A stretch of 11,478 nucleotides of DNA, taken from the NCBI GenBank assembly GCA_036260105.1, contig DATAAN010000279.1, positions 1 through 11,478 of the forward strand, given 5' to 3'. The position numbers and the translations under genes are program-made. Of this stretch, positions 5,967 to 11,478 are shown piece after piece. The notes beneath the pieces were generated by a model. The model ran no database searches. It was given only the letters and a program-made list of their open reading frames with translations, and had not been told where the DNA came from. Every line of letters begins with the position of its first letter. Position 1 is the first letter of the stretch. Source of the stretch: JAJCYE01 sp036260105 (GTDB lineage: Bacteria > Actinomycetota > CADDZG01 > JAHWKV01).

Positions 5967-6374
5967 ATGCACCTGAACAAAGATCCTTCGCGCAAGGACC
6001 TGATGTGGTTCGGCGCCGGCCTGCCCGTCTTCTCGGCCCTGTTGGGCTACCTGGTCCATCACCGGACCGCGTCGGATTCGGCGAAGACGTCGATTTGGGT
6101 GGCCGGGGCGGTCGTAACCTTGGCCTTCTGGGCCGTGCCCCGGCTTCGGCGGCCCGTTTTTCTCGGATTCGGCTACCTCACCTACCCGATCGGCTGGGTG
6201 GTCACCAAGCTGCTGCTCGGGGCGGTTTTCCTCGGCGTAGTCACCCCGACCGGACTGCTCATGCGGCTGGCGGGCAAGGATCTTCTGGGACTGAAGATCG
6301 ACAGGCAGGCCCCGACCTACTGGAACGAGCGGCAGGAAACCCGGCCGAGCGACGATTACTTCCGGCAGTCATAG
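5967..6374 (+). CDS. SxtJ-family small membrane protein
   Basis: ATG 5967 lies 1 base after the carbamoyltransferase stop, so translation is coupled. The 135-residue protein has three likely membrane helices: about 12-32 (LMWFGAGLPVFSALLGYLV), 41-60 (TSIWVAGAVVTLAFWAVPRL) and 73-100 (PIGWVVTKLLLGAVFLGVV and on). A cytosolic-looking tail reads KIDRQAPTYWNERQE. The ending with D..APTYW and the conserved GxxTYPIGW..TK..LG motif match what I know of SxtJ-family proteins, which accompany NodU-type carbamoyltransferases in many bacteria and in cyanobacterial saxitoxin clusters. The molecular role of SxtJ is not established. By inference it may recruit the carbamoyltransferase or its substrate to the membrane together with the DUF5989 protein. 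The short length is normal for the family. Confidence 0.85.
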   Translation: MHLNKDPSRKDLMWFGAGLPVFSALLGYLVHHRTASDSAKTSIWVAGAVVTLAFWAVPRLRRPVFLGFGYLTYPIGWVVTKLLLGAVFLGVVTPTGLLMRLAGKDLLGLKIDRQAPTYWNERQETRPSDDYFRQS

Positions 6375-6389
6375 AGAAAGGAAGACGGT

Positions 6390-6590
6390 ATGGCGGACGA
6401 GCGGGAACCCACCGAGTTCGAGCAGGCGGCATCCGGCCGGCGCCGGGGAATGGCGTCGGAGCTCTCCTCGTTCGTCTGGCGCAACAAGCGCTGGTGGATG
6501 ATCCCGATGATCCTCGTCCTGGCACTACTGGGCCTGGTGATGCTCCTCGGCAGCACGGGCGCAGGCGCGTTCATCTACCCGCTGTTCTGA
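6390..6590 (+). CDS. DUF5989 (SxtK-like) single-helix membrane protein
   Basis: ATG 6390 is preceded by a strong GAAAGGA ribosome site at 7 bases. The 66-residue product has a charged N-terminus (1-20), then ASELSSFVWRNKRWWMIPM followed by one hydrophobic helix (about 36-54), and ends GAGAFIYPLF. The pattern 'E...F.......KRWW..P....L.LLG...........FIY.LF' is that of DUF5989, the small partner of SxtJ (SxtK in saxitoxin clusters). It probably inserts with the N-terminus in the cytosol and may form a complex with SxtJ; this is inferred from constant gene linkage, not from known biochemistry. Its gene lies 15 bases after SxtJ and 28 bases before the large membrane protein, within the same operon. 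Confidence 0.85.
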   Translation: MADEREPTEFEQAASGRRRGMASELSSFVWRNKRWWMIPMILVLALLGLVMLLGSTGAGAFIYPLF

Positions 6591-6618
6591 AGCCCGGCGC
6601 GAGAGCTTTTCCGTCGAG

Positions 6619-9069
6619 GTGCGCGGGCGGCTTCTCTACCTGGGTGTTGGGCTGGTCGCCGGCGCCACGATCGTCTACGAGGTTGCTCTAACCCGGATCT
6701 TCTCACTCGCCTACGGATACCACTTCGCCTTCCTGGCGATGAGCCTCGGGCTCTTGGGCTTCGGCATCAGCGGAACCCTTCTTGCCCTGCGTCCCAAATG
6801 GCGGGAGCGGGTCCGTGGGACCTTCCTGGGCGGCCTGGGCCTCGCCTCGGCCGCGGCGTTCGCCGGCGGGTATTTGCTAGCCAGCCGGATACCCCTCGAT
6901 CCCTACCGAGTGGGGTGGGATCCTCTGCAGCTGCCCTGGCTGGCCGCCTATCTGGCGGCGTTCGCCCTGCCTTTCCTGCTGACCGGTCTCGTTCAGGGCA
7001 TTCCGATCACATCCAATCCGGGCCGGTCGGGCTTCATCTACGCTTCGGGCCTTGCCGGGTCCGGCGCAGGAGGCCTGGCGGCGCTCGCCCTGCTCCAGTG
7101 GGTGAGCCCGCCGCAGGCGCTCCTCGCCGCCGCCGCCGGCGCCGCCCTTGCCGCGCCATCTCTGGCGGCCGGAACAGGAGGCGGACTACCCGTCGGCTCG
7201 CGGGCGGTTAGCGGAGCGGCGGCCGTGCTTGCCGGGGCGCTGGCCGGGGTTGCCGTGGTGAATCCGGGCTGGATCCAGGTCCGCATGTCCGAGTACAAGC
7301 CCCTCCCCCAGCTCCTCAACCTGCCCGATGCCGGCCTCGCCCTTAGCGCATCGAACGCCGAGGCAGCCATCGACGTCGTCGACAGTGCATCGGTGCACTC
7401 CGCACCCGGCCTCAGCCCCGGCTACGGCGGACAGCTTCCGGAACAGTCGGCTGCCGTGGTCGACGGGGACACGGTCTTGCCGCTCACCCGGATCGACCGG
7501 ACGGACCCGGCGTTTTTCGAAGCCCTGCCCTCGCTGGCGGCCTATCGCCTGAGACCAGGGGCGCGGGCTCTCGTCGTGCAGCCGGGCGGCGGCCTGGAGG
7601 TCGCCACGGCGCTCGCCGGAGGGGCCCGTTCAGTCCTGGCGCTGGAGAGCAACAAGTTGCTGGCGACGCTTCTCGAGGACCGGCTGGCCTCCAGGGCGGG
7701 AAGGGTGTTCCAGGACCCCAGGGTGGAGCTGGCCGGCACCAACCCGCGGGCCTACCTCGCCGGGAAAGGCGACCGCTTCGACGTCATCTCGCTCGCCCTG
7801 TCGGAGAACCGGAGGACGGTGAGCGTTGGCGCCTTCTCGCTTTCCGAGACCTACCCGCTGACGGTTGAGGCGTTCCGGAACTACCTCGACCGGCTGCAAC
7901 CGGACGGAATCCTGGTCGCTCACCGCTGGCTGCAGCTGCCGCCCACCGAGGAGGTGCGGGCCGCCGCCGGAATCGCCGAGGCGGTTGCCCCGCACGGGAA
8001 CCCGGGCCGGCGAATCATCGCACTCCGGTCCTTCTCGACCATGCTCCTGCTGGCCAAGACCGAGCCGTTCAGCGCCGCCGAGATCGCAGCCGTCCAGGAC
8101 TTTGCCGGCAGCCGCCAGTTCGACCTCGTCTACTACCCGGGCATCCGGCGCTCCGAGACCAACCGGTTCAACGTGCTGCGAAACGACCGCTACTACGACG
8201 CCTTCCAGGGCCTGCTCAGCCAACCTGAGCGGTTCTACGAGCGCTACGAGTACGAGGTGAGCCCGATTCGGGACGACCGCCCGTTCTTCTTCCATTTTTT
8301 CAAGTGGGCGCAGACGCCGACCGTTCTCGGGCTGCTGGGCCGGACCTGGCAGCCGTTTGGAGGCAGCGGTTACCTGCTGGTTCTCGGCCTGCTCGCCGTT
8401 ACCTCTCTGCTTGCCGCGGTCCTGCTCGTCGTGCCGGCCTTGGCCATACGCCGCAGGGAAAAAGGCGTTGCGGGAGGCCGGGCAACGTGGCGCCCGGCGG
8501 TCTACTTCGCGATGCTCGGGCTGGGCTTCCTCGTCGTGGAGGTGGCGCTCGTGGGCCGCTTCATGCTACTTCTCGACCACTCGGCGGGCGCGTTCACCCT
8601 CGTGCTCTTCGGGCTGCTCGCGTTCTCCGGAGTGGGAAGCGCTTTATCGCCCCGCATCCCCTGGCGGCCGGCGCTGGGAGTGCTGGCCGGCCTGATCGCG
8701 CTCTACGGCGTCGTGCTGACGCCCGTATTGCAGGCCGCCTTGACCCTCGCCCTGCCGGTTCGGATCGCGATTGCCATGCTTCTCCTCATTCCGCTCGGCA
8801 CCTTGATGGGAGTCGGGTTTCCCCGTGGACTGACCTGGCTGGAAACCGAGCGGCCGAGCTGGGTGCCGATGGCGTGGGGGCTGAACGGGTTCATGTCGGT
8901 TATCGGCGCGATCGTCGCCGCACTCGTCTCTCTGTCCTGGGGGTACTCGGTGGTCCTGTGGCTGGGGGCGGCGGCGTACCTCGTCGCCTGTCTCACGGCG
9001 GGTTCTCGCCCCGCCGGCAAGTTCCTCAGCGCCGGTTACGCACGAGTGGGACGAACGCCACGTCCGTGA
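6619..9069 (+). CDS. Polytopic membrane protein with central spermidine-synthase-like domain
   Basis: GTG 6619 starts 28 bases after the DUF5989 stop and leads at once into a membrane helix; no strong ribosome site is seen. Domain order in 816 residues: about seven hydrophobic segments (1-217), beginning with the family motif YEVALTRIFSLAYGYHFAFL; a soluble Rossmann-type domain (about 230-575); then about seven more helices (588-805), ending in a repeat-like GFPRGL...PMAWGLNGFMSVIGAI. The soluble part carries VVQPGGGLEVATAL (about 319-332), the SAM/dcSAM-binding loop of polyamine synthases, then LALESN (acidic residue for the ribose) and DRFDVISLAL (about 385-394). Such membrane-fused spermidine-synthase homologues are widespread and mostly uncharacterised, and aminopropyl transfer is not proven for them. 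Its place as last gene of the carbamoylation operon suggests a modifying or transport role in the same pathway, but it could be an unrelated passenger. The 3' end overlaps the convergent methyltransferase gene by 44 bases. Confidence 0.85.
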   Translation: MRGRLLYLGVGLVAGATIVYEVALTRIFSLAYGYHFAFLAMSLGLLGFGISGTLLALRPKWRERVRGTFLGGLGLASAAAFAGGYLLASRIPLDPYRVGWDPLQLPWLAAYLAAFALPFLLTGLVQGIPITSNPGRSGFIYASGLAGSGAGGLAALALLQWVSPPQALLAAAAGAALAAPSLAAGTGGGLPVGSRAVSGAAAVLAGALAGVAVVNPGWIQVRMSEYKPLPQLLNLPDAGLALSASNAEAAIDVVDSASVHSAPGLSPGYGGQLPEQSAAVVDGDTVLPLTRIDRTDPAFFEALPSLAAYRLRPGARALVVQPGGGLEVATALAGGARSVLALESNKLLATLLEDRLASRAGRVFQDPRVELAGTNPRAYLAGKGDRFDVISLALSENRRTVSVGAFSLSETYPLTVEAFRNYLDRLQPDGILVAHRWLQLPPTEEVRAAAGIAEAVAPHGNPGRRIIALRSFSTMLLLAKTEPFSAAEIAAVQDFAGSRQFDLVYYPGIRRSETNRFNVLRNDRYYDAFQGLLSQPERFYERYEYEVSPIRDDRPFFFHFFKWAQTPTVLGLLGRTWQPFGGSGYLLVLGLLAVTSLLAAVLLVVPALAIRRREKGVAGGRATWRPAVYFAMLGLGFLVVEVALVGRFMLLLDHSAGAFTLVLFGLLAFSGVGSALSPRIPWRPALGVLAGLIALYGVVLTPVLQAALTLALPVRIAIAMLLLIPLGTLMGVGFPRGLTWLETERPSWVPMAWGLNGFMSVIGAIVAALVSLSWGYSVVLWLGAAAYLVACLTAGSRPAGKFLSAGYARVGRTPRP

Positions 9070-9850
9070 TGTTCTCCGAGACGGTCTGGCCGTTGCGCTT
9101 CGTCACCCGCCACAGGGTCTGGTAGCTCCCGGGGGCTCCGACCGGCAGGACCATCGTTCCTCCTTCCGCAAGCTGCTGGACCAGCGGCTGCGGTATGTGG
9201 TCCGGGGCCGCGGTGACGATGATGCCGTCGTACGGGCCGTTCTCCGGCCAGCCCAGGTAGCCGTCGGCCTGCCGCACAGTGACGTCGTAGCCGAGGCGCC
9301 GCAGCGTCGAGCGCGACCGGCTGGCCAGCTCGGGAATGATCTCGATCGACCACACCTTGTCGGTTAGCTCGGCGAGTATCGCCGCCTGGTAGCCGGAGCC
9401 GGTACCGATCTCCAGCACCTTCTCCCCAGGCTGCACGTCGAGCAGCTCCGACATGAGCCCGACGATGTACGGCTGGCTGATCGTCTGCCCGAACCCGATC
9501 GGAAGCGGACGGTTCTCGTAGGCTCGGCTTCGCTGCTCCTCGGGAACGAACAGGTGGCGGGGGACGTCCCTCATCGCCTCCAGAACCCTCTCGTCCTTGA
9601 CGCCGAGGCCCTTCACATCCCGCTCGACCAGCACCTCACGGGTCGGCCGCATGCCGTCGTCTGTCGGTGCCGGTTCCTCGGGGCTGGCAGCCGGCGCTGG
9701 TGAGGCCTCTTGCGGAGCAGCGGTAATCCGACTTCGGGCGTTGGTCGGCTCAGCCCGCGGGTTCTCTGCGTCGCCGCAGGCGGCGAGAATCAGGGACAAA
9801 GCAGCGAACAGGCTGACCAGCCGGCTTAGGGCGTCTTTTTGGATGCTCAC
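9026..9850 (-). CDS. pcm: Protein-L-isoaspartate O-methyltransferase with lipoprotein signal peptide
   Basis: Methylates isoaspartyl residues in damaged proteins using S-adenosylmethionine, starting their repair. The start is GTG 9848-9850 (minus). Residues 1-25 form a lipoprotein signal with lipobox LAAC (Cys25). A low-complexity Pro/Ala/Glu linker (30-65) precedes a complete PIMT domain: VLEAMRDVPRHLFVP (89-103), GQTISQPYIV with the conserved Ser125, SAM motif I VLEIGTGSGYQAA (145-157), the acidic strand WSIEII (167-172), DGIIVTAAPDHIP (208-220) and GGTMVLPVG (230-238). An exported PIMT is noteworthy because SAM is cytosolic. The domain is otherwise of usual length (about 205 residues). AATAAA sits 6 bases before the GTG and could be a -10 box of a leaderless transcript; the hydrolase gene 59 bases upstream may instead drive it. 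The 3' end overlaps the convergent operon by 44 bases. Confidence 0.9.
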   Translation of the reverse strand: MSIQKDALSRLVSLFAALSLILAACGDAENPRAEPTNARSRITAAPQEASPAPAASPEEPAPTDDGMRPTREVLVERDVKGLGVKDERVLEAMRDVPRHLFVPEEQRSRAYENRPLPIGFGQTISQPYIVGLMSELLDVQPGEKVLEIGTGSGYQAAILAELTDKVWSIEIIPELASRSRSTLRRLGYDVTVRQADGYLGWPENGPYDGIIVTAAPDHIPQPLVQQLAEGGTMVLPVGAPGSYQTLWRVTKRNGQTVSENITDVAFVPLVRNRR

Positions 9851-9909
9851 GGAAGCTTTATTCCCATTTAGGTGAGGCGGCTTGTATGGGAAGGAGTTGG
9901 GGAAAGGCC

Positions 9910-10752
9910 TCAGCGCTTCTCGATACCCGAAAGGATTTCGGCAGCGTGGCGCTCGAAGAGGAAGTGGTCCTCGCCCGCGAGTACGTGAAGCTCACCTCGG
10001 GGTAACTGCCCGATGAGGGCCGACATGGCGGTTAGCGGCGCCTGACGATCGTCTGAGCCGTGCCAAGCCACAACCGGCTGACGGATCGACGACAAGTCCA
10101 CCCGTTCGGCGTGGGACGCCCGGATCAAATCCAGCGCCGGCCCTGGCGTCCCCTGCTGGAACGTTGCTTTCATCTCGGATACGAGAGCGGCCAGCCGCTC
10201 GGCTTCCGGTCCGGATCCGCTGGGTGTCCGGACGAAGCGGACCGCCAGGACGGCGGGGAGCAGAGCAAGCCTGACGGCCGCCGGTCGACGCCTGGCCAGA
10301 GACATCAGCAATCGCTGGCCGGCAGTGGCCTCTCGGATGTTTTCCTTCGTCGTCAGTAGACCCAGTCCCGACACGAGGACCAGGGAGGTGATGCGGTCGG
10401 GCAGGGCGCTCGCCGCCGCCAGGGCAGTCGCCACTCCTCCCGAGACGGCCAACACGGGGATCGCCTCGATCCCGAGAAAATCGAGAAGGGCTTCGATGTC
10501 AGACACGGCGGCAGTGTCCTCGTGCGACGGGAAGGTGCAGCCGCAGCCCGGCCGGTCGGGCGCAATCAGGCGCAGGTTGTGCTGCTCGAGGCCGGACCTG
10601 AAGCGCAGCGCCTGAAGGCGGCAGCCGGGTGAACCGTGAACGAACAAACAGGGCTTGCCGTCGGGCTGACCGGCTTCAAGGAAGCAGATCGTCCGCGAGC
10701 CGACGCTGCACCGCAGTTCTTCGGTCCTTATGCCATTTGAACTAGATGCCAC
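9910..10752 (-). CDS. Alpha/beta-hydrolase fold protein (280 aa)
   Basis: Complete gene from GTG 10750-10752 to TGA 9910-9912 (minus). The alpha/beta-hydrolase landmarks are in order: oxyanion-hole strand LFVHGSPGC (37-44), APDRPGCG (64-71), nucleophile elbow VLAVSGGVATA with Ser104 (A-V-S-G-G, Ala in place of the first Gly of GxSxG), a helical cap (about 135-210), the acid in WHGSDDRQAP (Asp234 or Asp235), and the catalytic His263 in GEDHFLF. There is no signal peptide, so it is cytosolic. Family members hydrolyse esters, epoxides, lactones or haloalkanes, and substrate cannot be assigned. The start is uncertain: no ribosome site is visible, and the structured tRNA-like element lies 25 bases upstream. 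It lies 59 bases ahead of the methyltransferase on the same strand, so co-transcription is possible. Confidence 0.87.
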   Translation of the reverse strand: MASSSNGIRTEELRCSVGSRTICFLEAGQPDGKPCLFVHGSPGCRLQALRFRSGLEQHNLRLIAPDRPGCGCTFPSHEDTAAVSDIEALLDFLGIEAIPVLAVSGGVATALAAASALPDRITSLVLVSGLGLLTTKENIREATAGQRLLMSLARRRPAAVRLALLPAVLAVRFVRTPSGSGPEAERLAALVSEMKATFQQGTPGPALDLIRASHAERVDLSSIRQPVVAWHGSDDRQAPLTAMSALIGQLPRGELHVLAGEDHFLFERHAAEILSGIEKR

Positions 10753-10777
10753 TTCTGAAGCTGAAGCCTGTGTGGTG

Positions 10778-10831
10778 TGGTGGGCGTTGAGCCGAGGGAC
10801 TCTAACCCTCGACTCTGCCTTGCAGAGGCAA
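10778..10831 (-). other. tRNA 3'-half-like structured element
   Basis: On the minus strand, bases 10831 to 10815 fold as an anticodon-like arm, TTGCC-TCTGCAA-GGCAG (5 bp, 7-base loop). A 4-base spacer AGTC follows, then a T-arm-like hairpin GAGGG-TTAGAGT-CCCTC (10810-10794), close to the canonical GAGGG-TTCGAGT-CCCTC, and the element ends CGCCCACCA. The T-arm stem can extend to 10 bp (10789-10815), with a G-U pair on the minus-strand RNA where the plus-strand RNA would have a C-A mismatch, favouring a minus transcript. Against a functional tRNA: the base before the would-be anticodon TGC is C, not the universal U33; no D-arm or matching 5' acceptor strand lies upstream; and about five extra bases separate T-arm and acceptor end. 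It could be a tRNA-Ala-like remnant, an attachment-site scar, or a structured leader of the downstream hydrolase. Confidence 0.35.
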
Positions 10832-10864
10832 CCTCATTTTAGGCCTGGTTACGCATGGTCAAAT

Positions 10865-10896
10865 CGTGCCAGACCACCCTCGGTGATCATGGCACG
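10865..10896. repeat. 7-bp inverted repeat with nested stem
   Basis: CGTGCCA (10865-10871) and TGGCACG (10890-10896) are perfect inverted repeats, and inside them CACC-CTC-GGTG forms a second short stem. This could be an operator or a small RNA hairpin in the hydrolase upstream region, or terminate transcription of the partial hydrolase from the right. In GC-rich DNA such short repeats can arise by chance. Confidence 0.35.
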
Positions 10897-11049
10897 GCGT
10901 CGTTCGGCGCTGTTCTGATCGACTGGCGGCCCAATATGGACCTTAAACAAGGGGTGGCTTCACCGTGCCGGGGGCCTTGGTTCGGAACGGACAGCTTAAT
11001 CCGGGCGGCAGCGCACTGACTCCAGCCGCGCCGACGTTGCTCGTTCGGG

Positions 11050-11478
11050 TTACGGAGCGTGCCGGTCCAGGAAGTCGAGCAGGAGCGCTGTCAGCTGTGC
11101 GGGCCGGTCTACCTGCAGGAGGTGGCCGGCGTTGTCGAAGGTGGCTAGTTCGCAGTCGGGAACTAGTTCCGTGAATTCGTGGCTCCGGCGGACGGGCACC
11201 CAGTTGTCATCGATTCCTGCGCTGATGAGCACCGGCATTTGGATCGTGGTGTACCGCGATCGCATTCGTTCGATGTATGCCCCGTCGGCGCGGCGCTGCT
11301 CGAGCTGGCGATAGAAAGCGCTCTGACCGGCGACGCCCAGCCACGGCGCTGCGAGCGCATCCAACAGGTCGCTCGGGAGGTCGTGGAAGCTGGCCGAGTT
11401 GATGTAGTCCCGGAGCAGCCGTGCGTGAAGCTCCTCCGGCAGCTGGCTGAACACGTCAGCGTGGTCGCCGGCCAGTCG
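11050..11478 (-). CDS. Alpha/beta hydrolase, C-terminal part (5' end outside window)
   Basis: The minus-strand frame is open to the right edge and ends at TAA 11050-11052, so about 142 C-terminal residues are seen. A cap-domain-like helical stretch (FSQLPEELHARLL, ALAAPWLGVAGQSAFYRQLE) is followed by the core: IQMPVLISAGIDDNWVPV, which supplies the catalytic acid (first or second Asp), and FDNAGHLLQVDRP with the catalytic His, then a final helix LTALLLDFLDRH. The nucleophile elbow lies outside the window. The IDDNWVP / NAGHLLQVDRP pattern fits the large group of cytosolic alpha/beta hydrolases related to peroxidase-like, lactonase and meta-cleavage hydrolases; the substrate is unknown. It is on the same strand as the complete hydrolase but 297 bases upstream, and the two differ clearly in sequence, so they are not a recent duplication. 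Confidence 0.85.
   Translation of the reverse strand, partial: RLAGDHADVFSQLPEELHARLLRDYINSASFHDLPSDLLDALAAPWLGVAGQSAFYRQLEQRRADGAYIERMRSRYTTIQMPVLISAGIDDNWVPVRRSHEFTELVPDCELATFDNAGHLLQVDRPAQLTALLLDFLDRHAP

Larger units (their letters stand above)
10753..11049. other. 297-base intergenic region between two hydrolase genes
   Basis: No protein-coding gene is supported; open frames of 62 and 69 codons on the plus strand lack coding character and the second runs into the antisense of the partial hydrolase. The region holds the tRNA-3'-half-like element (10778-10831, minus) and a separate inverted repeat (10865-10896). The stretch 10900-11049 shows no repeat, promoter or terminator that I can defend. 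Confidence 0.5.

Noticed and set aside
10815..10831. Plus-strand reading of the hairpin as a tRNA-Cys anticodon arm (loop TTGCAGA, anticodon GCA)
   Set aside because: The loop has U33, but the stem has only 4 pairs and there is no T-arm downstream nor D-arm upstream on the plus strand; the minus-strand reading explains more.
1..11478. CRISPR array, insertion sequence, toxin-antitoxin or phage genes
   Set aside because: No regularly spaced repeats, no transposase or integrase motifs, and no terminal inverted repeats with target duplications were seen on either strand.
9910..11478. The two hydrolases as a tandem duplication
   Set aside because: Their shared C-terminal regions match only at generic alpha/beta-hydrolase motifs; sequence around the acid and histidine differs (HGSDDRQAP/GEDHF against AGIDDNWVP/NAGHL).

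Overview
The window is high-GC DNA (GTG starts at six CDSs, strong G/C third-position bias, short intergenic gaps). It most resembles a high-GC actinobacterium (Actinomycetota), perhaps an uncultured lineage. The assignment rests on composition and on the style of the short-collagen-like exported protein, not on a marker gene.

Left part (1-2933), a patchwork of small genes. The tail of a TPR-like protein enters from the left edge and is followed 10 bases later by a small SnoaL/NTF2-like gene broken by a single-base deletion. Next come two divergent small genes: a 56-residue acidic coiled-coil protein (minus) and a 108-residue protein resembling the polyhydroxyalkanoate-granule-associated family (plus). 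A 204-residue protein that I cannot name converges on an exported protein with a short Gly-X-Y segment. A 12-bp inverted repeat between these two, overlapping the stop of the first, probably terminates both. Upstream of the exported protein, a short minus-strand stretch still reads as the C-terminus of a universal stress protein, suggesting a decayed gene.

Centre (2934-9069), a tight five-gene plus-strand operon: membrane-anchored SGNH hydrolase, NodU/CmcH/TobZ-type O-carbamoyltransferase (4-base GTGA overlap), SxtJ-family membrane protein, DUF5989 (SxtK-like) one-helix protein, and an 816-residue membrane protein with a spermidine-synthase-like domain between two blocks of membrane helices. 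The carbamoyltransferase-SxtJ-DUF5989 trio has the same order as sxtI-sxtJ-sxtK of saxitoxin clusters, but none of the toxin core genes is present here. I infer a membrane-associated modification system that O-carbamoylates, and perhaps deacylates or acylates, an unknown glycan, lipid or small molecule. The substrate is unknown. This is the most interesting part of the window.

Right part (9026-11478), minus strand. A lipoprotein-type protein-L-isoaspartate O-methyltransferase converges on the operon with a 44-base 3' overlap. Next is a complete alpha/beta hydrolase, and finally the C-terminal part of a second, unrelated alpha/beta hydrolase running off the right edge. The roughly 300-base gap between the hydrolases holds a strongly structured element resembling the 3' half of a tRNA ending in CCA on the minus strand, and a separate 7-bp inverted repeat. 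I see no CRISPR array, insertion sequence, rRNA or complete tRNA.
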